Shown: positions 28,323 through 37,660 of the stretch, piece after piece | Layout: each line of letters opens with the position of its first letter | Position numbering within the stretch: the stretch's first letter is position 1 | NCBI GenBank assembly: GCA_903850335.1 | Contig: CAINLJ010000005.1 | Span: 116,011-180,010, forward strand | Source: an uncultured Bacteroidia bacterium | Lineage (GTDB): Bacteria > Bacteroidota > Bacteroidia > Bacteroidales > Prolixibacteraceae | DNA length: 64,000 nt | Direction of reading: 5' to 3' | Program-made: the position numbers and the translations under genes | The notes under the pieces: model-generated | Seen by the model: the letters and a program-made list of their open reading frames with translations, nothing else | Told to the model about the DNA's origin: nothing | Database searches by the model: none

Positions 28323-29039
28323 CTAACTTCTATTATTCGTTAAGTTCGCAACTTTGGTTAAACCGGGTAGATTAATGATTTTTATTTTTCTGCCCTGTAA
28401 ATCAATTAATTTATCTTGTTTAAACTCTGAAAGCAGCCTTATTATGGATTCTGTTGCTGTTCCAACTGTATTTGCCAGCTCTTCCCTTGTTAATGAAATC
28501 TGTAATGTCTGATCAGCATCGAGATCGAAATTCTCCTTCAACAAAAGGAGTACCTCTGCGAGCCTTTCACGAACTGTTTTTTGGGCAATATCTGTAATAT
28601 ATTCATTGGCTTCCTTTAATTCAGCACAAACTATTCTAAGCATGGCTAAAGCAAATGAGGAATTTTTCTCGATGAGATTTAATAAAGTTTTATAAGGAAC
28701 ATGGCATAAAATAGCATCTTCAATAATCTTTGAAGTTGTGCAAGCCGATTCCTGACTTAATAAGGATCGATATGCAATGATATCGCCTTTCCTGGCAAAT
28801 CGAATGATCTGTTCTTTTCCGTCAATACCTGTTTTATATACCTTTACAATACCACGTACTATGCAATAAAAACCCGTAAGCCTACTACCTTCTTTATAGA
28901 TTATTGCACCCTTTTTAAGTGAAGAACATGTTTTTTCATAATTAAGACTTTTTAATTCTTCTTCACTCAAGGACTTGAAAAAGCGGAAACCCGAAAGCGT
29001 TATATCATCCAATGGTTCGTTTAAATTCTTCATAATCAA
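28323..29039 (-). CDS. Crp/Fnr-family transcriptional regulator
   Basis: About 238 residues. The cNMP-binding-like beta roll (20-130) includes 'LKKGAIIYKEGS', 'IVRGIVKVYK' and 'GDIIAYRSLLSQESA'. The helical linker is followed by a helix-turn-helix, 'LTREELANTVGTATESIIRL'. There is no Fnr cysteine cluster, so it is probably not an iron-sulfur oxygen sensor; the effector is unknown. It is divergent from the YceI gene. A strong inverted repeat lies between its start and a TATATTTG box (minus strand, 29115-29122), suggesting autoregulation or control of yceI. Confidence 0.9.
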   Translation of the reverse strand: MIMKNLNEPLDDITLSGFRFFKSLSEEELKSLNYEKTCSSLKKGAIIYKEGSRLTGFYCIVRGIVKVYKTGIDGKEQIIRFARKGDIIAYRSLLSQESACTTSKIIEDAILCHVPYKTLLNLIEKNSSFALAMLRIVCAELKEANEYITDIAQKTVRERLAEVLLLLKENFDLDADQTLQISLTREELANTVGTATESIIRLLSEFKQDKLIDLQGRKIKIINLPGLTKVANLTNNRS

Positions 29040-29071
29040 TTATAAAAGTTAGGAACTTTAACGCGATAAAT

Positions 29072-29102
29072 ATACGATTTAAATTTAAAAGTTAAATCGT
29101 AT
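29072..29102. promoter_or_regulatory. Operator-like inverted repeat between Crp/Fnr gene and yceI
   Basis: Perfect 11-bp arms ATACGATTTAA (29072-29082) and TTAAATCGTAT (29092-29102) with a 9-nt centre. It lies 12 nt from a minus-strand -7 box TATATTTG (29115-29122) and 33 nt before the regulator's start, a plausible operator. The arms do not match the classical TTGAT/ATCAA Fnr half-sites. Confidence 0.55.
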
Positions 29103-29163
29103 TATATGTTTAAACAAATATATAGAGTTTAATGTTATTAGAATAAACAAAACTTTAGTAAAT

Positions 29164-29778
29164 ATGAAATTTAAAAAATTAGAATTAAGGAACAATCTTA
29201 GATTTTTAGCTATCCTTGTCACTTTGGTCGGCTTCTATGGAATCGCCAATGCCACAGATTACAATGTAGATAAGTCAGTAAGTACGGTCAGATGGGATGC
29301 AAAAAAAGTCACCGGAAAGCACAATGGAACTATAGCAATTGCAAGCGGATCATTTTCTGCCACAAATGCCAATATCACTGGTGGAACAATTGTGATTGAT
29401 ATGAAATCGATTGTCGATTTAGATCTCACCGATGCGGGTTACAATGCCAAACTTACCGGACATTTGAAGTCAGAAGATTTCTTTGCTGTTGATAAATTTC
29501 CGGAATCCAGACTGGTCGTTAATAAAGTGAGCCAAGTTTCGGGTAGTGACTATAAGTTTATGGCTGATTTGACTATCAAGGGTGTTACCAACCCGATTGA
29601 ATTTAATGCCAAAGTTACTAAAAATGGTGATAATCTTAATGCTGAGGGTATTATGACCATAAATCGTGCTAAGTTTGGTGTCAAATATGGTTCAAGTAGT
29701 TTCTTTGAAAATTTGGGAGACAAAGTAATTTATGATGATTTTACCTTGACTTTTAATATTGTTGCAAAGAAAAAATAA
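29164..29778 (+). CDS. YceI-family periplasmic polyisoprenoid-binding protein
   Basis: A 204-residue exported protein. A signal peptide (1-30, cleavage near 'IANATDY') precedes a lipocalin-like YceI barrel: 'YNVDKSVSTVRWDAKKVTGK', 'GGTIVIDMKSI', 'LTGHLKSEDFFAVDKFPES', 'DLTIKGVTNPIEF' and 'FGVKYGSSSFF'. YceI proteins bind isoprenoid or amphiphilic lipids in the periplasm and often respond to stress. It is divergent from a Crp/Fnr regulator across an operator-like repeat, and its transcript ends at a strong terminator. Confidence 0.93.
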   Translation: MKFKKLELRNNLRFLAILVTLVGFYGIANATDYNVDKSVSTVRWDAKKVTGKHNGTIAIASGSFSATNANITGGTIVIDMKSIVDLDLTDAGYNAKLTGHLKSEDFFAVDKFPESRLVVNKVSQVSGSDYKFMADLTIKGVTNPIEFNAKVTKNGDNLNAEGIMTINRAKFGVKYGSSSFFENLGDKVIYDDFTLTFNIVAKKK

Positions 29779-29800
29779 AATTGTAATTGTTGAATTTAAT

Positions 29801-29829
29801 AAGGATGTTCTTCAGAGCATCCTTTTTTT
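29801..29829 (+). terminator. Rho-independent terminator after yceI
   Basis: A 10-bp stem AAGGATGTTC (29801-29810) with GAGCATCCTT (29815-29824), one U-G wobble, loop TTCA, running into seven T (29823-29829). Confidence 0.85.
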
Positions 29830-29875
29830 GTTGAATTCCCGGAAAGATTTCATAAATTTATCAAAAAGTTAGATA

Positions 29876-30595
29876 ATGGCAAAGGTTGCATTAATTACAG
29901 GTAGTGCAGTGAGGATTGGTCGAGAAATTTCGCACCATCTGGCCATTCAGGGATGGAATCTTGCCCTTCATTATAATTCTTCCAGCTCTGAGGTTACAGA
30001 TTTTGCAACTCTTTTACAGAAGAATTTTCCTGATCAACATTTTTACATATTCAAAGCAGATTTGGGAGATATCAGTCAATCGTCTTTGCTTATCAATCGT
30101 GTTATTGATCAATTTGGTACACTTGATCTGCTTATAAATAATGCTTCGGTGTTTGAAGCGTCGACATTAAAGAAGACCACAAATGACCTATTTAAACAGC
30201 AAACAGTTGTTAATTACATGACACCTTTTGTTCTAATAAGGGATTTTGCAAACAAGTCAAATACAGGTCAGGTTATTAATATGGTTGACACCAGAATTTC
30301 AAATAATAAATATGATTTTTTTGCATATTCACTCTCGAAGAAAGTGCTTACTGAGTTAACGAAAATGGCTGCGCTTGAATTAGCACCTAAATTTCGCATA
30401 AATGCTATTGCACCAGGTGCTGCAATAGCTCCTGTCGGAAAGGACAATGCTTATCTTGAAAAAATTGCCTTGAACACACCTATGAAAGTTCCTTCAGGGA
30501 TAAATCCAATATTGAAGACAATAGATTATATAATTGATAATCAAGATTTAACAGGCCAGATTATTTATTGTGACGGAGGCAGTCATTTGGAATAA
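29876..30595 (+). CDS. folM: FolM-like short-chain reductase (dihydromonapterin/pteridine reductase)
   Basis: A 239-residue SDR. The cofactor motif 'TGSAVRIG' (T8-G15) has the Arg seen in pteridine reductases, where NADPH is preferred. 'LINNASVFEAS' (87-97) and the catalytic 'AYSLSKK' (Tyr151, Lys155) follow, and the C-terminus ends 'CDGGSHLE' much as FolM ends 'LDGGRHLR'. FolM reduces dihydromonapterin to the tetrahydro form and also dihydrofolate. A FolX-like gene lies 67 nt downstream, then folK, so a pterin role is much more likely than general SDR activity. Confidence 0.78.
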   Translation: MAKVALITGSAVRIGREISHHLAIQGWNLALHYNSSSSEVTDFATLLQKNFPDQHFYIFKADLGDISQSSLLINRVIDQFGTLDLLINNASVFEASTLKKTTNDLFKQQTVVNYMTPFVLIRDFANKSNTGQVINMVDTRISNNKYDFFAYSLSKKVLTELTKMAALELAPKFRINAIAPGAAIAPVGKDNAYLEKIALNTPMKVPSGINPILKTIDYIIDNQDLTGQIIYCDGGSHLE

Positions 30596-30662
30596 TTAAT
30601 ATGAATCAATACAAATTTCAATCAGATATTTTTTATAAGTATTATTTTTATATAAAATTGAG

Positions 30663-31016
30663 ATGGCATTAATAAGGATAAAGAATTTGCGTATTCCTAC
30701 AATTATCGGTTTTAATCCGGAAGAAAGGATAACCCTTCAGGACGTTATCATAAATCTTGAAATTGAGGTGAATATCACCGGTGCAGTCCATTCGGATTCA
30801 GAGGAGCAAATTTATAATTATAAAACGATCACTAAGGCTATTATTGCATTTGTTTCAGCAAGTAAATATAATTTGCTTGAGAAGTTAACCTATGAAGTTT
30901 TGCAATTGCTTATGAACGACGAACGAGTCATGAGAGCCAGGGTTGAAATTGACAAACCCGGAGCTCTCCGGCATTCGGAGTCTGTATCTGTAGAATTAGA
31001 GGAGATTCGCGGATGA
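30663..31016 (+). CDS. folX: FolX-type dihydroneopterin triphosphate epimerase / aldolase
   Basis: A 117-residue member of the FolB/FolX family. From memory of the E. coli proteins, it follows FolX much more closely than FolB: 'IRIKNLRI', 'YNYKTITKAII', 'LLEKLTYEVL' and 'VEIDKPGALRHSESVSVEL' have near-identical FolX counterparts, with Lys98 as likely catalytic Lys. FolX epimerises C2' of dihydroneopterin triphosphate. Members may keep some aldolase activity, so a FolB role cannot be excluded, especially with folK adjoining. Its stop overlaps the folK start by 4 nt. Confidence 0.75.
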   Translation: MALIRIKNLRIPTIIGFNPEERITLQDVIINLEIEVNITGAVHSDSEEQIYNYKTITKAIIAFVSASKYNLLEKLTYEVLQLLMNDERVMRARVEIDKPGALRHSESVSVELEEIRG

Positions 31017-31384
31017 TGCATGAGGTAGTAATTGGAATGGGGTCAAATATTAATGCTGAAATTAATTTTGCTTCAGCATTATTTTTCCTTAAAGAGGAGC
31101 ATGAACTTATGGCTGTTTCTAATCCTATGAGAACGGCTCCTATTGGAATAAAGGAGCAGCCTGATTTTCTAAATGCAGCAGCCAAGGTTAAAACAGATTT
31201 GTCGCCGGATGAATTTCGAGCCTACTTAAAGGGTCTTGAAGACAGATTAAAGCGGGACAGGCAAGCCCCCAAATACGGACCACGTACAATTGATCTTGAT
31301 ATTATTGTATGGGATGGACAAATTATTGACAATGACTATTTTGAAAGAGATTTTGTGAAGACGGTTGTTGATGAAATTTTATGA
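31013..31384 (+). CDS. folK: Short 6-hydroxymethyl-7,8-dihydropterin pyrophosphokinase
   Basis: A 123-residue HPPK. 'VIGMGSNI' opens it, 'SNPMRTAPIGIKEQPDFLNA' is the pterin-binding region, and 'RDRQAPKYGPRTIDLDIIVW' holds the two Mg-binding Asp of the signature. It is about 35 residues shorter than the E. coli enzyme and lacks the usual C-terminal segment ('HP...R.FVL.PL'). The essential residues remain, so it may be active. It transfers pyrophosphate from ATP to 6-hydroxymethyl-dihydropterin. Translationally coupled to the FolX-like gene. Confidence 0.82.
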   Translation: MMHEVVIGMGSNINAEINFASALFFLKEEHELMAVSNPMRTAPIGIKEQPDFLNAAAKVKTDLSPDEFRAYLKGLEDRLKRDRQAPKYGPRTIDLDIIVWDGQIIDNDYFERDFVKTVVDEIL

Positions 31385-31397
31385 TATGATTTATTTT

Positions 31398-34300
31398 TTA
31401 TTTATAACTTAAATTTGACGGCAGAAATTTTTCAACATATTCAATGTCAACGTTTTTACGTTTTGCAAGGTCAGTAACCTGGTCTTTTTGAATTTTCTCC
31501 AAACCAAAATAGACAGCATTGCGATGAGCGAAATATTGTCCGCAAACTGAGGCGGTTGGATACATTGAAAAATGTTCGGTAAGATGAATATTTGCTTTTT
31601 CAGTTGCTCCAAGCATATCAAAAAGAATTTGCTTCTCGGAGTGTTCCGGGCAGGCAGGATAACCAGCAGCAGGTCTGATTCCCTGATACTTGCAATTGAT
31701 TAGATCCATTGCTGAAAGATTTTCATCTGGAGCATAACCCCAAAATTCTTTTCTAACTCTTTCATGAAGTCTCTCAGCAAAAGCCTCTGCGAGACGATCA
31801 GCAAGCGATTCAAGGAGAATAGCTTGATAATCATTGCCTTCATTTTTGAATTTTTGCACCCATTCAGCAACACCAATTCCTGCTGTTACTGCAAATCCTC
31901 CACAATAATCCGGAATTCCTGAATTCTTAGGAGCAACAAAATCGCTTAGACAATAATTTGGAAGGTTGGCTCCTCTTTTTTGTTGCTGACGCAAATGGTG
32001 AAAGGTCCCTTTGATTTGGCGCCGAGATTCGTCCGAATAGATTTCAATATCATCGCCCATTGCATTTGCAGGCCAGATTCCTAAAATTCCTTTTGCGGTA
32101 ATCATTTTTTTATCGATGATCTCATCAAGGAATTTATTTGCCTCCTCATACAATTTTCTAACCTCCGGACCCTGATTAGGATCGTCGAATATTGCGGGGA
32201 ATTTTCCTCTAAACTCCCAGGCAATAAAGAAGAAGGTCCAGTCGATATATTGCCTTAGTTCTTCCAAAGGATAATCATCAAATTCTTGAATACCAATATG
32301 AACGGGGGGATAGACCATAGAAGAATTCCAATCCGGGTTAAAAGCATTTGCCCTTGCCGCCTGAAGGGAGAGATATTCTTTGGGTTTTTTGGCACTATGT
32401 GTGGCTCGTAACTCGTTATACTCGCTTTTGATTGCTTCAAGATACACCACATCATTTGCCAAAAGGCTTGAGACTACCTGGACTGCACGAGAGGCATCCT
32501 TGACATAGACAACGGTTTGGCTGTATTTTGGTGCAATTTTTACGGCAGTATGAATCTTCGATGTTGTAGCTCCTCCAATTATCAGGGGAACTTTGAAGCC
32601 CCGACGATCCATTTCATGTGCTACGTGCGACATCTCTTCCAATGATGGGGTAATCAGTCCGCTAAGACCAATGATATCTGCCTTTTCTTCTATGGCTTTG
32701 TCTAAAATTTTTTCTGCAGGAACCATGACTCCCAGGTCAACAACATCGTAATTATTACATGCCAAAACGACTCCAACAATATTTTTTCCTATATCATGAA
32801 CGTCTCCTTTAACAGTAGCAAGAAGAATCTTCTTTTTTTCAGTAGGTGCTTGTTTTAAATCCAGCTTATCCTGTTCAATAAATGGTTGAAGAAAAGCAAC
32901 AGCCTTTTTCATCACCCTGGCAGATTTTATAACCTGAGGTAGGAACATCTTTCCGCTTCCAAACAAGTCACCAACTCTATTCATCCCATCCATCAAGGGC
33001 TCCTCAATCACTCTTATAGCGCTATTATATTCTGGAAGCAGCTCAGAAATATCTTCTTCAATATATTCAGTAATTCCTTTAATAAGAGCATGTTGAATAC
33101 GTTCTTTCACTTCCAGTAAACGCCATTCCTCCGTCTTCTCTTCTTTTTTACCGCGTGTAGCGATATTTTCAGAGAAGGCAAGGATCCGTTCTGTTGCATC
33201 GGGTCTTCGATTCAGAATAACGTCCTCGACATATTCAAGTAAATCCTTTGGAATCTCGTCATAAATCTGTAACATTCCTGGGTTTACAATTCCCATATCG
33301 AGCCCGGCAGCAATTGCATGGTAAAGGAAAACCGAATGGAAAGCTTCACGGATCGCGTTATTTCCGCGGAAAGAGAAGGATACATTAGAAATTCCGCCAC
33401 TTACTTTGGCATGAGGAAGATTTTCCTTTATCCATTTTGTTGCTCTGATAAAATCGAGGGCATAATTATTATGCTCCTCTATACCGGTTCCGACGGTTAA
33501 TACATTCGGATCAAAAATGATATCCTCAGGAGGGAACTTGACCTTATCCACAAGGATACGATAAGCACGCTCGCAGATACGAATACGGTCTTCAAAGGTT
33601 GCTGCCTGGCCATTTTCGTCAAAAGCCATAACAACAGTCGCAGCACCGTATTTTTTTATTTTACTTGCACATTTCTTAAAGAATTCTTCACCTTCCTTTA
33701 GACTTATAGAATTTACAATAGCTTTACCTTGAAGACATTGCAGACCGGCTTCAATGACTGACCACTTCGATGAATCAACCATAACAGGTAGCTTGGCAAT
33801 ATCAGGTTCGGACATTAAAAGATGAAGAAATCTTACCATCTCTTTTTCCGCATCAAGCATTGCATCATCCATGTTGACATCAATTACCTGGGCACCTCCT
33901 TCAACCATTTCGCGTGCGATTGAAAGAGCGTCTTCGTATTTTTCTTCACGGATAAGTCTTGCAAATTTTATTGAGCCCGCAACATTGCATCTTTCACCGA
34001 TATTTATAAAATTTGATGTTTTTGTTACAGTTAGGGATTCTAAACCACTTAAGCGTGTCGCAATTTCTGGTTTGTTTCGTTTATGAGGTTTGGCATAGGC
34101 GGCCATTCTTGCTAATTCGCGAATATGATCCGGGGTAGTTCCGCAGCATCCTCCAATAATATTTACCATTCGGTTTTCGAAAAAATCCTGAACAAAGAAA
34201 CCCATCATTTGTGGAGTTTCATCATATTCTCCAAACTGGTTTGGTAAACCTGCATTAGGATGTGCGCTTATATAGAAAGGCGCCTTCCGGCTAAGTTCCT

Positions 34301-35066
34301 CCAGGTAGGGTCGCATTTCCCTTGCCCCGAGGGAGCAGTTTAATCCAATTGTCAATAAGTTAATGTGAGACAAGGAGTTAAGAAAAGCTTCAACGGTTTG
34401 ACCAGAAAGTGTACGCCCACTTGCATCTGTTATCGTACCCGAGATCATTACATCAACAGATGTATTTCTGGTTTCAAGTACTTCTTCGATAGCCATTAAT
34501 GCAGCTTTTGCATTCAGGGTGTCAAATATTGTTTCCACTAACAGGATATCAGCTCCGCCATCCAGAAGACCCACTACCTGTTCGCGATATGAATCTGTCA
34601 TTTCAGTAAAGGAAACAGCACGATAACCAGCATCATTAACATCTGGCGACATTGAACATGTTTTATTTGTCGGACCTATGGCTCCTGCTACATAGCGAGG
34701 TTTTTCTGCTGTTGAAAAGCGTAAGGCAGTCTCACGTGCAATTTCTGCCGATTTTTTATTGATTTCGTAAACATAAGCTTCCATGCCGTAGTCGGCCTGT
34801 GAGATACGTGTTGCATTAAATGTATTTGTGGCAACAATATCTGCGCCCGCTTCAAGAAATCCTTCATGTATTTCCTTAATTATTGAAGGTTTGGTTATTG
34901 AAAGAAGATCGTTATCACCTTTTAACGGGGATTTCCAATTTGAAAAATGTTCGCCCCTGAAATCCTGTTCTGTTAATTGGAACTTTTGAATCATTGTACC
35001 CATCGCTCCATCGAGTACGAGTATGCGATGTTTCAATGCTTCGCGTATATTGCTTTTTTGAGTCAT
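31398..35066 (-). CDS. metH: Cobalamin-dependent methionine synthase
   Basis: A full-length 1222-residue MetH (E. coli: 1227). Homocysteine domain with zinc-ligand cysteines '[11 protein letters not shown]' and '[11 protein letters not shown]'; pterin-binding domain ('[11 protein letters not shown]', 'DVNMDDAML'); B12 domain with base-off ligand motif '[12 protein letters not shown]'; SAM-dependent reactivation domain with '[15 protein letters not shown]'. It methylates homocysteine from methyl-tetrahydrofolate, linking it to the nearby folate/pterin genes. No cobalamin riboswitch core (GCCACTG) is seen upstream. Ends convergent with folK. Confidence 0.98.
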   Translation of the reverse strand: MTQKSNIREALKHRILVLDGAMGTMIQKFQLTEQDFRGEHFSNWKSPLKGDNDLLSITKPSIIKEIHEGFLEAGADIVATNTFNATRISQADYGMEAYVYEINKKSAEIARETALRFSTAEKPRYVAGAIGPTNKTCSMSPDVNDAGYRAVSFTEMTDSYREQVVGLLDGGADILLVETIFDTLNAKAALMAIEEVLETRNTSVDVMISGTITDASGRTLSGQTVEAFLNSLSHINLLTIGLNCSLGAREMRPYLEELSRKAPFYISAHPNAGLPNQFGEYDETPQMMGFFVQDFFENRMVNIIGGCCGTTPDHIRELARMAAYAKPHKRNKPEIATRLSGLESLTVTKTSNFINIGERCNVAGSIKFARLIREEKYEDALSIAREMVEGGAQVIDVNMDDAMLDAEKEMVRFLHLLMSEPDIAKLPVMVDSSKWSVIEAGLQCLQGKAIVNSISLKEGEEFFKKCASKIKKYGAATVVMAFDENGQAATFEDRIRICERAYRILVDKVKFPPEDIIFDPNVLTVGTGIEEHNNYALDFIRATKWIKENLPHAKVSGGISNVSFSFRGNNAIREAFHSVFLYHAIAAGLDMGIVNPGMLQIYDEIPKDLLEYVEDVILNRRPDATERILAFSENIATRGKKEEKTEEWRLLEVKERIQHALIKGITEYIEEDISELLPEYNSAIRVIEEPLMDGMNRVGDLFGSGKMFLPQVIKSARVMKKAVAFLQPFIEQDKLDLKQAPTEKKKILLATVKGDVHDIGKNIVGVVLACNNYDVVDLGVMVPAEKILDKAIEEKADIIGLSGLITPSLEEMSHVAHEMDRRGFKVPLIIGGATTSKIHTAVKIAPKYSQTVVYVKDASRAVQVVSSLLANDVVYLEAIKSEYNELRATHSAKKPKEYLSLQAARANAFNPDWNSSMVYPPVHIGIQEFDDYPLEELRQYIDWTFFFIAWEFRGKFPAIFDDPNQGPEVRKLYEEANKFLDEIIDKKMITAKGILGIWPANAMGDDIEIYSDESRRQIKGTFHHLRQQQKRGANLPNYCLSDFVAPKNSGIPDYCGGFAVTAGIGVAEWVQKFKNEGNDYQAILLESLADRLAEAFAERLHERVRKEFWGYAPDENLSAMDLINCKYQGIRPAAGYPACPEHSEKQILFDMLGATEKANIHLTEHFSMYPTASVCGQYFAHRNAVYFGLEKIQKDQVTDLAKRKNVDIEYVEKFLPSNLSYK

Positions 35067-35242
35067 TTTATATCTTTATATGCTTAAAATCAATCATTAA
35101 ATTGATACTTTAACGTTTGCATCTCTTTAACAATCGAGAACCTCTTTTTGATCACATTTATTCTACCTGCATAGTTTGCAATCCGATATACCTGGCTTGC
35201 TTACCTGCTAAATATTAGAATCAAACAAATCGGGCAAAGGTA
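35067..35242 (-). promoter_or_regulatory. metH promoter and 5' leader
   Basis: On the minus strand a -7 box TACCTTTG (35242 to 35235) fits the consensus exactly. A leader of roughly 165 nt precedes metH. The proximal leader carries three copies of CAGGTA (plus strand TACCTG) between about 35163 and 35208, and a 5-nt CCGAT/ATCGG complementarity that could close a fold. No known SAM or B12 riboswitch pattern was recognised. Confidence 0.5.
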
Positions 35243-35286
35243 GGGATTTTTTTCTTGAAGAATTTCAATTTATAACGATCTTATAA

Positions 35287-36173
35287 TCAGTTGAAAAAAA
35301 GAAAAAGGGACAGTTTATACTTACCGGGAGCAATAATATAACAATGCTAAGTCATTTAACTCAAAGCCTTGCTGGTCGTGTTGCCATATTAGAGTTACTT
35401 CCCTTAACATTAGGTGAAATATCTCGTCTTGGAGGAGAATTTCACAATAATGACTTTTTATTGAATGGGTTTTATCCTGCCATTTATTCAGAAGTATTAA
35501 ACCCGGTAAAAGCATATAGGAATTATTATGAGACCTATGTAGAGCACGATCTTCCTCAGCTTTTGCAATTGAAGGATCTTGTTTATTTTCAGCGATTTAC
35601 TAAGTTGTGTGCTGGACGAACAGGTCAATTGTTTAATGCGAGTTGCCTTGGATCAGAAGTTGGCGTATCAGCTCAGACCATACACTCCTGGTTATCAGCT
35701 TTAGAGGCAACATTTATTGTTTTTTAGTGCAACCATGGTCCGCAAACATTAATAAAAGAATGGTAAAAACTCCTAAGCTTTATTTTTATGATGTTGGTTT
35801 GGCTTCTTACCTTTTAGGAATTGAGAATATTTCTTATGTTGAAACTCATCCCCTTCGCGGATCATTGTTTGAAAATATGGGTATATTGGAGTTATTGAAA
35901 AAGCGGTTTAATGCTGGTTTAGATAATAATCTGTATTTCTATAGGGATAATCATGGGAATGAAGTTGATGTTTTGCAGGAATCAGGCTACCAATTGGAAT
36001 TATTCGAGATTAAATCAGGGCAGACCTTTACTTCACATTTCTTGAAAGGGCTTGATTATTTGCGAAAATTGATTCCTGAAAGGATTACGACCTCCAATTT
36101 GATCTACTCAGGAGAAGGTGATAAGACTATTAATGGTCACCGAATAATGAACTACAGAAATATGAAAATTTAA
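35287..36173 (+). pseudogene. AAA_14/DUF4143 ATPase remnant, truncated and frameshifted
   Basis: The frame is open from 35287 and reads 'GQFILTGSNN' and 'SLAGRVAILELLPLTLGEI', the sensor region of DUF4143-type ATPases, but the Walker A and B part that should lie upstream is missing. The protein breaks after 'LEATFIVF' at a T6 run near 35722. It resumes in another frame with 'KRMVKTPKLYFYDVGLASYL' and the C-terminal nuclease-like part 'RDNHGNEVDVL' and 'LFEIKSGQ'. Restoring one T would join the two halves. These ATPases are mobile, poorly understood genes often seen decayed in Bacteroidota. Confidence 0.85.
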
Positions 36174-36184
36174 ATAATGATAAA

Positions 36185-36343
36185 ATGCGTATGGCTTCTG
36201 AGCGTGAGGTTGAAAATATTTATACGAAGAAGACAGAGTTAATTTAGGGTTATCCTGGTGCGGTACCATTTGATGGAGCCTTGTTTTTAATGGATTTCCT
36301 TAAAATGAAAGAAATTGATATCTTTGTAGATAGTGAAAAATAA
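36185..36343 (+). pseudogene. Unidentified coding remnant with internal stop
   Basis: A 53-codon frame from ATG 36185 has one internal TAG and ends at TAA 36341-36343. The translation after the stop ('GYPGAVPFDGALFLMDFL', then 'KEIDIFVDSEK') looks coding rather than random. I do not recognise the family. It lies between the decayed ATPase and the PQQ-propeller gene, and may be the tail of another lost gene. Confidence 0.3.
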
Positions 36344-36359
36344 ATGCCTTCCTGATTTT

Positions 36360-37643
36360 ATGAAAAAATTCAATGGTTTACAAGCCATAATATTGATAAT
36401 TAGTTTAAATTTCACATCCCTTTTTGCTCAAAAATCAGATTGGACTCATTTCAGAGGTAGTCATCTTAATGGAATCTCGACCGATAGTCTTGTTCCTGTT
36501 TACTGGAATGATACTACTAATGTAATATGGAAAACAGATATTCGTGGCAGAGGATGGTCATCACCTGTTGTTTACGGAGAACAAGTGTGGTTAACTACAG
36601 CCACTCTGGATGGTAAAGAGATGTCCGGAATTTGTCTTGACTTAAGGACCGGGAAAGTGATTTTTGATATACCTCTGTTCAGGCAGGATAGTATTTATGG
36701 TAAACATTCAGTAAATTCTTATGCCACGCCCACTCCATGTATTGATGAGGAGTTCATATTCCTTAGTTTTGGAAGTACAGGTACAGTATGTTTAAGTACT
36801 TCAAATGGTCAGACAATATGGAAAAGAGATGATCTCAGGTGTGATCATATGCAAGGAACGGGCTCATCTCCTATACTTTACAAGAATCTCCTTATATTAC
36901 ATTTTGAGGGTACCGATCACCAGTTTATTATTGCTCTGAATAAGAAAACAGGAGAGACTATATGGAAGGTTAATCGTCCTTCAGAATATTATGAAAGGTT
37001 GGCCCCTGTTGGTAGAAAAGCCTACATAACACCAATTATTGTAAATTCTGATAATAAGGACCTTCTAATATCCAATGGGGCAGCAGCTTGTATTGCGTAT
37101 GAAGCTGAAACAGGCAAGGAAGTCTGGAGAGTAGTTCAGGGAGAGGATTCAACCATAGCCATGCCGTTTTACGAGGATGGGCTTGTGTTTTTTTATACTA
37201 GCTTTGTTACACCTACTGATGGGGAAAAGTATGCTGAGTTATTGGCTGTCAGGCCATTGGGTTTAGGGGATATTACTCAGACAAATGTAATCTGGCGGTT
37301 AAAAACTCCAATACTTCAGCTCCTTACTCCTTTGATTAAGGATGGGATTATATATACTGTTGACAGCAGGAATAACCTGCATGTTATTGAAGCAAAAACA
37401 GGGGACATTTTATATTCGAAGAAATTAAAAAATAAGTACAACTCCTCTCCTGTCTACGCAGGAGGCCATGTTTATTTAACATCTGTAAAGGGGGAAACAC
37501 TTGTAATCAAGGCTGGCAGGAATGAGGAGGTTGTTTCTGAAAATAAATTACCGGGGGATTTGTATGCCACTCCGGCAATTGTTCAGAATTCTATTCTTAT
37601 TAGAAATGAATTTTCTGTTTATCGGATAGGCAAGAAAAAGTAA
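36360..37643 (+). CDS. Exported PQQ-like beta-propeller protein
   Basis: 427 residues from ATG 36360 (a GTG at 36333 lies in the preceding remnant). A signal peptide (to 'FTSLFAQKSD') precedes propeller blades with 'WSSPVVYGEQVWLTT', 'GLCLDLRTGKVI'-like turns, 'ILHFEGTDHQFIIALNKKTG', 'YEAETGKEVW' and 'IEAKTGDILYSKKL'. The AxxxTGxxxW blade signature is that of PQQ/BamB-type propellers. Whether it binds PQQ is not shown; many such proteins are structural or bind no cofactor. It is 17 nt upstream of the DoxX/TIM-barrel fusion, likely one operon. Confidence 0.85.
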   Translation: MKKFNGLQAIILIISLNFTSLFAQKSDWTHFRGSHLNGISTDSLVPVYWNDTTNVIWKTDIRGRGWSSPVVYGEQVWLTTATLDGKEMSGICLDLRTGKVIFDIPLFRQDSIYGKHSVNSYATPTPCIDEEFIFLSFGSTGTVCLSTSNGQTIWKRDDLRCDHMQGTGSSPILYKNLLILHFEGTDHQFIIALNKKTGETIWKVNRPSEYYERLAPVGRKAYITPIIVNSDNKDLLISNGAAACIAYEAETGKEVWRVVQGEDSTIAMPFYEDGLVFFYTSFVTPTDGEKYAELLAVRPLGLGDITQTNVIWRLKTPILQLLTPLIKDGIIYTVDSRNNLHVIEAKTGDILYSKKLKNKYNSSPVYAGGHVYLTSVKGETLVIKAGRNEEVVSENKLPGDLYATPAIVQNSILIRNEFSVYRIGKKK

Positions 37644-37660
37644 TTTAAAATAATTCAAAG

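Noticed and set aside
35067..35242. SAM-II, SAM-I or cobalamin riboswitch before metH
   Set aside because: The GCCACTG core of B12 switches, the S-box core and the GATTTG...GCTAAA pattern of SAM-II are not present.
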